Source: Planctomycetota bacterium (lineage in GTDB: Bacteria; Planctomycetota; UBA1135; GCA-002686595). Taken from it: a stretch of DNA of 48,468 nt. The stretch is from NCBI GenBank assembly GCA_014237855.1, contig JABACD010000032.1:1-48468 (forward strand). Direction: 5' to 3'. Under the pieces are notes generated by a model. The model saw only the letters and a program-made list of their open reading frames with translations. It did not search any database and was not told the DNA's origin. This document shows positions 8,242-16,712 of this stretch, piece by piece; position 1 is the first letter of the stretch; each line of letters starts with the position of its first letter. Made by a program: the position numbers and the translations under genes.

Positions 8242-9569
8242 TTCTTGACGAGAAAGGCAAGCGCCGGGCATTCCGGCTCAACAATGGCCGACTGACCATT
8301 GGGAGTTCGGCTGACAACTCTCTGGTGCTTGTTTCTTCTGACGTCGCGGATACCCACGCGGAGATTCGTGTGGAAGACGGGACGGTGACGCTGATTCCAA
8401 AGCCTGGTGTGATGCCACCAACGCTTCTGGGCCGTGCTGTCAAGCAACCCACGCGTCTTGCGGCCAATTCGGAGTTCAAGATTGGTAGCGCGGTCTTTCG
8501 GATCGTCGCTGACGAGCAGGCTTCGGTTCCTGCTCCGGGAGCAACCAAGTCGTCACGCTCGGATGGAGTCTCCGCCCGTCGGACTGCTTCGGGTGACGGT
8601 GCTCGGATTCAGCACACTCGGCGCACGGTCAAGCGTGGCATGCCGACCTGGGCAATTCTTGCCGTTGTCGCGCTTGTTGGCGTGGTCGGGTACTTCTTCT
8701 TCCGAAACTGGCTGGAAGACGGACTGGAGACCGAGTGGGATCCTACAGCGCGCTACCACGAGGCTGTACTCGCGTACCAGGAGGGGTCGGTCAAACGCGC
8801 CAAGGAGGAGCTTGGCCGAATTGATCTCACCCGCGTGACTCCGGAGCTCAAGGAGAAGGTCCAGGAGTTCCAGGACAAGGTCAAAGGAGATGAAGAGCGC
8901 GCACTACTTGCCGAGCACAACATGAGCGGCACCAAGTGGCTCGACAGCAACCTCAAGGGCTATGCAAAGAGCTATCTGTCGGGAGATCGCGCGGAGCGCC
9001 CCAAGGCTCGATACTTCGTCAGGCGTTGTGACGAGTTCAAGCAAGAGTGGCCCAAGCATCCCGAGCTGGAGTGGGTCAATCGCTATCGCTCTCGCTTCGC
9101 AAAGATTGCGGAGATGGACTCGCCTGCCGAGTATGCGGATCTCGAGTGGGAGGTCGGTCGTCGTACGGCAGCCAAGCCGCGTGACTATGCCCTGGTGTTT
9201 CGCCTGATTGATCAGTTCCTGCTGGAGTCCGAAGGAGATCAGCGGGCAGCCGGGCAGGCTCTGTATCAGGACCAGATCGCGGGGCGCGAGGAGTACTTCC
9301 TGGATCGCATGCAGGAATCCCGCTACCAGTGGGAGAAGCAGCAGTACGGTAAGGCCGTCGAGTGGCTCGTGCAGGTCATCCTCAAGATTGGGGATGAGGC
9401 CATGGAAGACCAGGCAATCGACTTCTTCCTGAAGATGCAGACCGTCGATGGCGCACCGCTGTCAGATCGCTATCTCGCGAGCTACAAGTCAAACCGGCCC
9501 GAGCAGTTCGAGATCCTGATGGAGCACGAACGCTTGCGGGAGGCAGCCAGGTCAGCTGGGGTGCTCTAG
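8229..9569 (+). CDS. FHA-domain protein with one membrane segment and helical C-terminal region
   Basis: 446 residues. Residues 1-95 form a forkhead-associated domain (RLTIGSSADNSLVL at 21-34, then DTHAEIRVEDG at 41-51), which binds phosphothreonine. A basic, Ser-rich linker (100-137) leads to a single transmembrane helix (about 140-158), with the FHA domain predicted to be cytoplasmic. The remaining 290 residues are charged and helical, perhaps TPR-like, outside the membrane. The ATG at 8229 was chosen over an upstream in-frame start because the FHA fold begins at once with MARLILDEKG; this gives a 13-base overlap with the CAP lipoprotein gene. No Ser/Thr kinase of the Hanks type is in the window, so the partner is unknown. 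Confidence 0.82.
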   Translation: MARLILDEKGKRRAFRLNNGRLTIGSSADNSLVLVSSDVADTHAEIRVEDGTVTLIPKPGVMPPTLLGRAVKQPTRLAANSEFKIGSAVFRIVADEQASVPAPGATKSSRSDGVSARRTASGDGARIQHTRRTVKRGMPTWAILAVVALVGVVGYFFFRNWLEDGLETEWDPTARYHEAVLAYQEGSVKRAKEELGRIDLTRVTPELKEKVQEFQDKVKGDEERALLAEHNMSGTKWLDSNLKGYAKSYLSGDRAERPKARYFVRRCDEFKQEWPKHPELEWVNRYRSRFAKIAEMDSPAEYADLEWEVGRRTAAKPRDYALVFRLIDQFLLESEGDQRAAGQALYQDQIAGREEYFLDRMQESRYQWEKQQYGKAVEWLVQVILKIGDEAMEDQAIDFFLKMQTVDGAPLSDRYLASYKSNRPEQFEILMEHERLREAARSAGVL

Positions 9570-9598
9570 GTCGTTCCTGGGGCCAGAGTCTTCCAGGC

Positions 9599-10666
9599 TC
9601 AGCCCACTGCGACCCCGATGGCGAATGCGTGAAGCTCTGCTAGCTGGCCCTGGAACGCTTCCAGGCGTTGCTCTCCCATCAGCTTCTCGCGTGCCTTGAC
9701 TCCCATCTGCCGGGCAGCCTGAGGATTGTCGAGCATGACGGCGATGCTCTCTGCGAGCTTGTCCGCATCGCCGGGCTCCACCAGCAGCCCGTCCTGGCGA
9801 TCTTCGACCAGGGGAAAGGTGCTGTTGATCGCGGAGACCACAGACGGAATCCCAAAGCCGAGGGCCTGGACTGTGGACCAGCCCAGGCTGCCCGCTCGTA
9901 GGCTGGAGGCGTGCAGGTCTGCTTGAATCAGAGCCGTCTCGACATGCTTCAAGGCCGGAGAGTTGATCGTGAAGCAGCTGGATAGCTCGAACTCACGTAC
10001 CATTCTGCGCAGGTTGTCTTCCTCGGGACCGTTGCCGAGCACCAGGAAGTTGAGCTTGCGGCCTGCCCTGGTGAGGATTCTCGCGGCTGCGACGAGCACA
10101 TCGACGCCGTGCTCCTGATCCAGGGTGGCGAAGCTGATCAGCACTGGGCTGCCGGCCTCGAGAATTGGCCGTGGCTCCCAGTCGCGAGTGAGATCCGGAC
10201 CATGTTCGATGACGCGTAGCAGCTCCCGTGGGGCGTTCCCCTTGTTGACGGCCTTCTCGACGAGCGTCGGGCAGGGCAGCAAGATGGCCCGCAGCTGGGC
10301 TGTCGAGTAGGTCAGTGGAGCCTCGGGGGGGCGCACCAGCTCGAGGAGATAGGGTGTCCGGAGTGCGTCAGCTATCCTGGCGGCCAGGGGGGCAAGTCGG
10401 GCGCTGGTGACGTGCAGGAGATCCGGCTCCAGCTCTTCCACGCGGTCCCTGGTGCGTCCTGCCGCAAAGGCGCCAAGCCACCTGTGGGTGGGGAGCTCGC
10501 CCTCGAAGCAGGTAGCGCCGGTTGCAATCAGGTTGCCAGTCCGGCTGCCCTTACGGGAGATCACGCTGACCTCGTGGCCTGCAGCGAGGGTTGCACGTAC
10601 GCTCGCAATCAAGCGAGCCGTACCATCGCTGAAGTCGAGCTCTGGGTGCAGGAAGGTGATGCGCAC
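9599..10666 (-). CDS. GT4-like glycosyltransferase of the envelope block
   Basis: GT-B fold glycosyltransferase, 355 residues from a GTG at 10666, placed so the protein begins with the first strand of the N-terminal Rossmann fold (RITFLHPELDFSDGTARL). The C-terminal half has PVLISFATLDQEHGVDVLVAAA, LVLGNGPEEDNL and a donor-site loop containing GLLVEPGDADKLAESI. The catalytic EX7E element usual in GT4 is degenerate: in the loop LRAGSLGWSTVQALGFGIP the second Glu position is Gln and the first is Gly or Ala. Donor and acceptor are unknown; an LPS or O-glycan sugar is likely because the gene follows the acyltransferase after 31 bases. Reading through from further upstream would overlap the preceding gene and is unlikely. 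Confidence 0.78.
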   Translation of the reverse strand: MRITFLHPELDFSDGTARLIASVRATLAAGHEVSVISRKGSRTGNLIATGATCFEGELPTHRWLGAFAAGRTRDRVEELEPDLLHVTSARLAPLAARIADALRTPYLLELVRPPEAPLTYSTAQLRAILLPCPTLVEKAVNKGNAPRELLRVIEHGPDLTRDWEPRPILEAGSPVLISFATLDQEHGVDVLVAAARILTRAGRKLNFLVLGNGPEEDNLRRMVREFELSSCFTINSPALKHVETALIQADLHASSLRAGSLGWSTVQALGFGIPSVVSAINSTFPLVEDRQDGLLVEPGDADKLAESIAVMLDNPQAARQMGVKAREKLMGEQRLEAFQGQLAELHAFAIGVAVG

Positions 10667-10697
10667 CCGGGGAGTTTGTTCTCCCCGAGGGGTTCCG

Positions 10698-11645
10698 TCA
10701 ATCGTTGGTCCCGGTGCCTGCCCCTGGGGCGCCCTCGGCCTCACTCGGGCGGGTGCGCCAGCGCCGCTGGTGCCAGGCCCACTGCATGGGGGATTCACGA
10801 ATCCAGGCCTCGAAGTGTCCATTGAGCTGCCCCAAGAGCTCCCTCGCAGCGTCCTCTCGAGGCAGCCCAAAGCTGTAGTGCAGGGGCTCTTCCACCTGCA
10901 GTCGATATCGTGGGGCGCCCTCCTCGGGCAACACGCAGCGGACAGGTATGAGCGGCAGTCGTCGCGCTCGCGCGAGCGATGCAGGTGCTGTCATGGTGAG
11001 AGCCGGGGTTCCAAGGAATGGCAGGAAGGTCCCGTCGAGGCGGCGAGCTTCCAGATCACACAGCAGCCCCAGGATGTGACCCCGCTCGAGCACGCGGACC
11101 AACGCTCGAGGATTCGAGTGTTGTGGGATGGTGTCCACATTGTAGGAGTGGCGCATTTCTACCAGCCAGGCAGCACTCGGGTCCTTGCGTTTCTCCAGGC
11201 CGACAACGGATCCCTGGAAGCCGAGGCGCGCAAGGGTCGCGGCCAGCAGCTCCCAGTTCCCCAGGTGGGCGGTGACGATGATCGCTCCTTGTCCCTTCTC
11301 CAGTTCGCGTTGCAGGATGGAGATGGAGTCATCGACCTCCACAAGCTCTCTCAACCATTCGTCTCTCGCTGGGCCGACTGCGGCCAGCTGCAGCCACTCG
11401 TAAGACAGGCGTGCCGTGTGTCGCCGAACGCCCGCGGCTACTTGCTTGAGGTCGAGGGCTGAGAGTTCGTCGCCGTACGCGAGTTCCAGGTTTGAACGGA
11501 TGGTCTTCTCGAAGGATGAGAACTGCGATAGCCAGGCAGCTCCTTGGAGTGGCCCCAGCACCGCGGATCGCGGCAGGATGACCGAGGATGCGCTGGCGAG
11601 CCGCACAAGTCGATCACGGATCTGTCGTCGCCAGGGGTCAGCCAT
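10698..11645 (-). CDS. LpxL/HtrB-family lysophospholipid acyltransferase (lipid A acylation)
   Basis: Membrane-associated acyl-ACP-dependent acyltransferase of the LpxL/LpxM family, which adds secondary acyl chains to lipid A. Of 315 residues, the catalytic HX4E motif is HLGNWE (127-132), followed by the LCDLEARRLDGTFLPFLG region and the C-terminal signature MQWAWHQRRWRTRP. The N-terminus lacks a strongly hydrophobic anchor, having only moderate hydrophobicity at 18-42. The ATG at 11645 overlaps the stop of the upstream kinase-like gene by eight bases (ATGGCTGA), which implies coupling and decides the start. A Gly/Glu/Pro-rich tail follows the enzyme core. The exact acyl acceptor is inferred. 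Confidence 0.87.
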   Translation of the reverse strand: MADPWRRQIRDRLVRLASASSVILPRSAVLGPLQGAAWLSQFSSFEKTIRSNLELAYGDELSALDLKQVAAGVRRHTARLSYEWLQLAAVGPARDEWLRELVEVDDSISILQRELEKGQGAIIVTAHLGNWELLAATLARLGFQGSVVGLEKRKDPSAAWLVEMRHSYNVDTIPQHSNPRALVRVLERGHILGLLCDLEARRLDGTFLPFLGTPALTMTAPASLARARRLPLIPVRCVLPEEGAPRYRLQVEEPLHYSFGLPREDAARELLGQLNGHFEAWIRESPMQWAWHQRRWRTRPSEAEGAPGAGTGTND

Positions 11646-12909
11646 GGAGCAGTCGATGACGGAGTCTCGTGCGGACATGGTCTTCACCGCGCCAGGAGTC
11701 GAGGAAGGCCTCGACCAGCGCCTCCCCGTCAGGAAGATCCCGGAAGTGGGGGGGGGCTTGAGCCGCCTGTAGCTCGCTACCAGGCCCCAGGAGTAGCTCT
11801 CCTGTGGGGCTGGCCCACAGGTGGTCCTCTTGGGGCAGGCAGAGCCCACGGTCGAAGAGTTCTCCAAGCAGACGTGCCAGGGCGGCAGGCTCGGCCGTAC
11901 TGGTCGGCCGCGCCTCATCGGAGACCAGGTAGAGAGCTCGCGACTCCGGACCCAGCGAGAGGGCCACGGGAGTCAGTGCTGGAATGCCGTGCTGGGTGGC
12001 TCGGCCGAGGTGGGCCCAGGACCGCCGACGGTCGCGACTGGACGTGTCGAGCAAGAGCTCGATACCGTCCTTGCACCGGTGCAGATCGCCAGGGATCGGC
12101 CCGAGCAGCGGAGCGCAGATCGAATCCAGCTCAGCTCGGTACCCGGGAGGCAATAGCCGGGATACCAGCAGCTCGTGTCCCTTGACCCGGACCTGCTCAC
12201 AGAGCCCACTGTCTCGCAGCCAGCGGTCTTCGTGCTCGATCAGGGAGTCACGTCTGCGCGATACTGCCTTCACCTCGATTCCCCTTGTCAGTTTCGAGAC
12301 GAAGCCAGCCAGCGAGGGTCTCTGATCCTGGAGCGTGCGGCGCCACTCTACCAGGAAGCGCCGTCGTAGTCGCAGGTCAACGGACTCACGGCAGTCCGCG
12401 GCAAGGTTGAGCAGGTCCCGCTCCAGGACCGAATCAGGAAGCTCCGGGCGGAGTACGCTACCCGTGAAGTCGATCATCCATGGACGATCCTGCTCGTCGA
12501 GGAGCACGTTTCCTGCGTGCAGGTCGCCATGGTCCAGCCCAAGTGCGTGGGCCCGTCCAATCAGGCGGCCGAGTGCAGCTGCAGTCTCCCGAGCTCGGGT
12601 TGAGTGGGGGCCGTCATCGGCCAGGGCCTCGCCCAGGGTTCTGGCACCCATGACCAGCTCACAGGTCAGCTCCCAGCCCCCCTCGCGCCGCCGCAGCTCA
12701 TGGGGCTCGGGGACGTCCAGCCCGGCGCCGTGGAGGCTTCGCAATACCTTGAACTCACGTTCGGCTCTTCCGCGGTCGCGGAAGCGCCCTGGCCAGCTTC
12801 GAGCCTGGAATCGCTTGACGATCCTGCGCTGGCCGTCCTCGGTCTCCTGGATGCCCACACAGCGATGTGGGCTGCGCTTGATCCAGGTAGTTTGGGGGTC
12901 GAAGGTCAT
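11638..12909 (-). CDS. LPS kinase (Kdo/WaaP-like) fused to a degenerate kinase-like domain
   Basis: 423 residues, no signal peptide, cytoplasmic. Residues 1 to about 205 form a small protein-kinase-like fold: Lys32 in RRIVKRF, the catalytic loop HGDLHAGN (127-134) and a metal-binding Asp in MIDFTGS (145-151), as in Kdo/heptose kinases that phosphorylate the LPS inner core. Residues about 215-423 look like a second copy: SWAHLGRATQHGIPALTP resembles the N-lobe and ARLLGELFDRGL the helix before a catalytic loop, but the loop itself reads PQEDHLWASPTG and lacks the HxD...N residues, so it would be inactive. The ATG at 12909 has AAGGAG upstream. It heads the minus-strand envelope operon and diverges from lptF. 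The second domain is inferred from the pattern of motifs. Confidence 0.75.
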   Translation of the reverse strand: MTFDPQTTWIKRSPHRCVGIQETEDGQRRIVKRFQARSWPGRFRDRGRAEREFKVLRSLHGAGLDVPEPHELRRREGGWELTCELVMGARTLGEALADDGPHSTRARETAAALGRLIGRAHALGLDHGDLHAGNVLLDEQDRPWMIDFTGSVLRPELPDSVLERDLLNLAADCRESVDLRLRRRFLVEWRRTLQDQRPSLAGFVSKLTRGIEVKAVSRRRDSLIEHEDRWLRDSGLCEQVRVKGHELLVSRLLPPGYRAELDSICAPLLGPIPGDLHRCKDGIELLLDTSSRDRRRSWAHLGRATQHGIPALTPVALSLGPESRALYLVSDEARPTSTAEPAALARLLGELFDRGLCLPQEDHLWASPTGELLLGPGSELQAAQAPPHFRDLPDGEALVEAFLDSWRGEDHVRTRLRHRLLHG

Positions 12910-12996
12910 TGGGGATAAGCTACTCCTTGACCGGGCACGGAGGAGTCGAATGGCTTTGTAATTGTCGAGGTGCTTGACTCTACTGTCGCGCCGCCC

Positions 12997-14142
12997 ATGA
13001 AGTTCCACCTCTACATCTCGCGCCAGCTCCTGACGGCCTTCGTCTTTTCCGCCGCAGGGATGGTGTTCATCGCCATGCCCGGAATTGCGGTAGGGGCCGT
13101 TCACAAGCTCGGTGGGGCAGGGACCCTGTCCGTCCTGAAGTTCGTGCCGATGATGGTGGCGGTCTTCGTTCCCTATGTCCTGCCCGTGGCGTTGCTGCTG
13201 GCCCTGGTCTCGACCTACGGGCGGCTTGCGGCACAGAACGAGTGGACGGCAATCCGTATGGCGGGAGTGAATCCCTACCGCATGCTCTGGCCGGCGATCC
13301 TCCTGGCTCTGGCTGCGGGTGGCGGGGTCTACTCTCTCAACGCTGAACTACTTCCGCGCATCAAGGTCTGGCAGAAGACAGCTCAGTTACAGGAGCTCAA
13401 AGGTGCTCTCCGCAACCTCTCAAGAGGCAAGACCGAGGTGGAGATTGGGGAGTTCTATCTCTCGTCGATGTACCGAGATCCGGATAATCCGGAGACGTTT
13501 TACGATTGCTTCATCGAGTTTCCCGGGGAGCAGGGCAACGAGCCCGAGAGTTTCTACGCCAAGGCGGTGAACTTCGAGTTCGATGACAAGGACATGACAG
13601 CGACTCTCTACGCCGCGCAGGGGACAACCGGAAACTTCGAGGCGAGTGCAGAAGAGTTTGCCATCACAGTGGATCTGGACCGCATCACGGGGAGTAACAA
13701 GCGCGCCGACTTCGGCAGTGCGCGCTACCAGACATCGGAGCAGTTGCGTACCAATCTGTCGCGTCTGGACCTGGAGGAGGCTTTCATGCGTGCCTTCATT
13801 CCCATCATGCAAATGACGCCGCCTCGTAACTACTTCGAGCGCTGGCGGCGGCCCCGACGCCGACTCCTGTTTGCCTGGCACAATCGTATGGCCAATGGCG
13901 CGACATGCCTGATGTTCGTCCTGGTCGGGGTTTCCACGGGGGTCATGCTTCGCAAGGGCACCCAGTTGAGTGCCCTGGCAGTCGCGGTCGGCTATGCAAT
14001 GGTCTACTGGATCGCCTCATTGCGACTGGGCAAGCAGCTTGCACAGAATGGAGTGATCGAGGCCTGGATTGGAGCCTGGGGGCCACTGGTGGTGTTTTCC
14101 GTCATCGGAGCGTGGTTGACCCACCGCGCCTTCAAGGAATGA
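12997..14142 (+). CDS. lptF: LptF, LPS-export ABC transporter permease
   Basis: One of the two inner-membrane permeases (YjgP/YjgQ family) that, with LptB, extract LPS and push it to LptC/LptA. The 381-residue protein has the expected arrangement: membrane helices near 12-32, 50-73 and 97-115, a periplasmic beta-jellyroll-like domain (about 120-285) and three helices in the last 85 residues. The cytoplasmic loop YGRLAAQNEWTAIRMAGVN (from 74) is the family's LptB-contact signature. The ATG at 12997 gives the normal N-terminus MKFHLYISRQL; an upstream GTG (12970) would add nine residues. Its stop overlaps the lptG start (ATGA). Assignment as F rather than G rests on gene order and is less certain than the family. 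Confidence 0.88.
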   Translation: MKFHLYISRQLLTAFVFSAAGMVFIAMPGIAVGAVHKLGGAGTLSVLKFVPMMVAVFVPYVLPVALLLALVSTYGRLAAQNEWTAIRMAGVNPYRMLWPAILLALAAGGGVYSLNAELLPRIKVWQKTAQLQELKGALRNLSRGKTEVEIGEFYLSSMYRDPDNPETFYDCFIEFPGEQGNEPESFYAKAVNFEFDDKDMTATLYAAQGTTGNFEASAEEFAITVDLDRITGSNKRADFGSARYQTSEQLRTNLSRLDLEEAFMRAFIPIMQMTPPRNYFERWRRPRRRLLFAWHNRMANGATCLMFVLVGVSTGVMLRKGTQLSALAVAVGYAMVYWIASLRLGKQLAQNGVIEAWIGAWGPLVVFSVIGAWLTHRAFKE

Positions 14143-15302
14143 GCATGGGAAGTGGAAAGCCCAGGAGACGGTTGCGCCAGGTCGGCCGCCGGCTCGCTCT
14201 AGGAGGACGACTCGACCGCTACGTGGGGTGGACGTTCATCTCTTGCTATGCCACGGCGCTCTTCGTTGTCCTCGGCCTGTTTGTGATCATGGATCTGGCC
14301 TCGAACCTGGATGACTTCCTCGAGCCCTGGGAGGACGGGAGCACGGTTTCGACCGCCATCATCGCGGCCTACTACCTGTTTCACCTGCCCTTTCTCCTGC
14401 TGCAGGCGGCGCCGTTCATCACGCTCATCGCGGGCTTGTTCACCCTCACCCGACTGCTGGGGAACAACGAGGTCGGCGCCGTGCTCGCGGCCGGGGTCAG
14501 TGGACGTCGGCTCCTGGTTCCGATCTTCCTGGGGGGTCTCCTGGCAGCCCTGGGAATGGTCGTGCTCCGAGAATCGGCAACGACGACGATCCTGCCGATC
14601 AGGGACTCCCTGCACTACGCTCTGGAAGAGAAGCGTACGGACCGGGTCTACAATGTTCTGAGGCTGAGAGACCTCGCGGGCAGCCACCTGCGCTTCGGAG
14701 AGTATCGCCCCGGTGAGGAGGGGGAGATGCCGGTTGGCAATGAGCTCCTGCTGAGTCTCCGAGAGGGGAACGACTGGCTTGCGACGATCACCGCCGACCG
14801 TGCGTGGTGGGCCGAGCGGGACGGGGAGTGGGGCCTGGAGCTGCACAACGGTCAGCGTGAGGAGCTCTCGGACCGCAAGCACACGACCTCCATCGATTGG
14901 CTGGGACCGGAGCTCTTCGATTTCACCCCCGAACTGGCCCAGACCTACCGGCGGGCGAGGGAAAACCCGCTGGAGCTGTCCTTTCTCGAGGCCGTGAATC
15001 TAGGTCGGAGGGACCCTGACAATGTGGTCTATCAGACCCTGATGCAGTACCACCTGACCTTCCCCCTGGCGAATCTGGTGCTGCTCCTGGTGGGCTTGCC
15101 CCTGGTGATGCGCCACGAGCGAGCCCGAGGGGTCGAGGGCGTGGCCAAGGGGCTTCTGCTCTGTCTTTTCTTCTTCGCCACTGACTTCGTGTGCAGGAGT
15201 CTTGGCGTCCAGGGGGCGCTGGACCCTCTCCTGGCCAGCTGGCTGCCTGTCCTGCTCTTCGGGAGCCTGGGCGTGGTGCTCTTCGATGCCCTGCGCACCT
15301 GA
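14139..15302 (+). CDS. lptG: LptG, LPS-export ABC transporter permease
   Basis: Second YjgP/YjgQ permease of the Lpt complex, 387 residues. After a basic N-terminus it has LDRYVGWTF and a first membrane helix (about 30-50), further helices around 65-115, the LptB-contact loop LTRLLGNNEVGAVLAAGVSG, a periplasmic domain (about 165-285) and three C-terminal helices. The start is ATG 14139, overlapping the lptF stop; ATG 14145 is an alternative with better spacing from AAGGA (14134-14138). lptF and lptG form a coupled pair transcribed away from the LPS kinase and acyltransferase genes. lptB, lptC and lptA are not in the window. Confidence 0.9.
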   Translation: MSMGSGKPRRRLRQVGRRLALGGRLDRYVGWTFISCYATALFVVLGLFVIMDLASNLDDFLEPWEDGSTVSTAIIAAYYLFHLPFLLLQAAPFITLIAGLFTLTRLLGNNEVGAVLAAGVSGRRLLVPIFLGGLLAALGMVVLRESATTTILPIRDSLHYALEEKRTDRVYNVLRLRDLAGSHLRFGEYRPGEEGEMPVGNELLLSLREGNDWLATITADRAWWAERDGEWGLELHNGQREELSDRKHTTSIDWLGPELFDFTPELAQTYRRARENPLELSFLEAVNLGRRDPDNVVYQTLMQYHLTFPLANLVLLLVGLPLVMRHERARGVEGVAKGLLLCLFFFATDFVCRSLGVQGALDPLLASWLPVLLFGSLGVVLFDALRT

Positions 15303-15376
15303 GGGCGGCCCCTTGGGAGTTCACGCCACAAACCCAATGGGGAAGGGAGCTTGGAGCGGCTGGGCCCAGGACATAT

Positions 15377-15392
15377 CCTGCCGCAAGGCGGG
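15377..15392. terminator. Short GNRA-loop hairpin after lptG
   Basis: A 6-bp stem, CCTGCC pairing with GGCGGG, closed by a GCAA tetraloop, lies 75 bases after the lptG stop and 64 bases before the next gene. There is no U tract. It may be a weak terminator or part of the 5' leader of the TPR lipoprotein gene. Confidence 0.25.
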
Positions 15393-15455
15393 AAGCCCCG
15401 GCAACCTCGCTCGTCAGTCATCTGACACCGACCTCCACTCGAATTCTGGCCACTG

Positions 15456-16712
15456 ATGAACCTCTCGAGCCTCACACGACTCTCGCCTTCCTCCGTCCTG
15501 CTGGGCCTTCTTCTGGGCATGGTATTCCTGTGGGGATGCTCGACCACGGATGACTCCCGTCCGAAGCACTACGAGATCCGTGATGCGATCATGCGCGGGG
15601 ACTTCGAGGAAGCCATGAGTCTCGCGGATAGCCGGAAGGGCAGCGCTCTTGATCAAGAGGAGCTTCAAGAGCTGCACCTGGTTGCCACAGTTGGGTACTA
15701 CCTGGAGGAGGGGCGTAGGGCGACGCTCGCAGATCAGGACGATGAGGCGCTCATCTGGTTTCAACGCGCGGAAGAGATCTCTCCCGACTCCGAGCGTGTC
15801 CTTGAGTGGCTGAGCAAGACCAGGGCCAAGCTCGCTCGCACCTGGGTGTCCAAGGGTTTGGAGGCCCTTTCCAGCCAGGAATATTCGCAAGCTCAGCAAT
15901 GCTATCAGCAGGCGCTCGAATACGAGGTGGCCAATCCTCTGGCCCTGGCGGGGCTCGAGCAGGTAGAGATTCAGATCAACTATCGAATCGGGTTGGGCGA
16001 GAGCTACTACACCGAGGGCATTCGTGCGCTGGTCGATTATCGCCTGAGCATTGCCAGGCGTGGCTTCGAGGCGACCACCAAGTACCTTCCCCGAATGGAT
16101 CGCGCCGTGACGCGCTCCTCGGAGGTCAAGACCCTGCTCTCCGAGCAGCGAGTAGAGATATCCAAGAGCTTCGAGGAGAAGGGGTTCTATGCCGGTGCTC
16201 TGAGTGAAGTGCGCATTGCGCTGGCCCTCAATCCAGAAAACGAAGAGGCCAAGAATGAGATCGATCGATTGAAGATCGAGAATCAGGCAGCTCAGTTACT
16301 GCGCGAGGCACAGATGAAAATCTATCGGCGCGAGTTCGACGCCGCGATCAAGCTTCTAGATGAGGGTGAGGCACTGACGCTGGCCCAGAAGGAAGCCTTT
16401 ATCAAGACTCGCAACACGATCGATGACGCCAAGCTGGAGGCGAAGTACAGGTTGGCTCTCGATCTCGAGTATGACGGTCAGTTCGAGGATTCGATCAAGG
16501 CCTACTCCGATCTGCTCACGATCGTCGATCACTACAAGGACGCGCTGGCACGCCAGGCGACTCTTGAGGGGTACGTTGAAATGGCTGCGAGCTACTACGA
16601 GCAGGCCCAGAATGCGGATGATCCTGCGATCAAGCTCGAGCACCTCCGCTCGATCGAGGGCTTTTGGCCCGACTACAAGAACATCCGGAAGCTCATTGAT
16701 CGCCTGCAGTAG
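15456..16712 (+). CDS. TPR-repeat lipoprotein
   Basis: 418 residues. The N-terminus is a lipoprotein signal with a hydrophobic stretch (14-25) and lipobox LWGC (Cys28), so the protein is exported and lipid-anchored. The rest is almost entirely helical, with TPR-like units: for example DEALIWFQRAEEISPDSERVL, YSQAQQCYQQALEYEV, AGALSEVRIALALNPENEEA and FDAAIKLLDEGEAL. Such proteins act as scaffolds for outer-membrane or periplasmic complexes; no partner is evident. It follows lptG after 153 bases and may share its transcript. Its last 20 bases overlap the 3' end of the convergent GT9 gene. Confidence 0.8.
   Translation: MNLSSLTRLSPSSVLLGLLLGMVFLWGCSTTDDSRPKHYEIRDAIMRGDFEEAMSLADSRKGSALDQEELQELHLVATVGYYLEEGRRATLADQDDEALIWFQRAEEISPDSERVLEWLSKTRAKLARTWVSKGLEALSSQEYSQAQQCYQQALEYEVANPLALAGLEQVEIQINYRIGLGESYYTEGIRALVDYRLSIARRGFEATTKYLPRMDRAVTRSSEVKTLLSEQRVEISKSFEEKGFYAGALSEVRIALALNPENEEAKNEIDRLKIENQAAQLLREAQMKIYRREFDAAIKLLDEGEALTLAQKEAFIKTRNTIDDAKLEAKYRLALDLEYDGQFEDSIKAYSDLLTIVDHYKDALARQATLEGYVEMAASYYEQAQNADDPAIKLEHLRSIEGFWPDYKNIRKLIDRLQ

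Noticed and set aside
12927..12962. TTGACC and TGTAAT in the gap before lptF
   Set aside because: The spacer is 24 bases, too long for a sigma-70 promoter.
13905..14138. Upstream extension of lptG
   Set aside because: It overlaps the coding end of lptF in another frame; ATG 14139 with AAGGA fits the normal protein.
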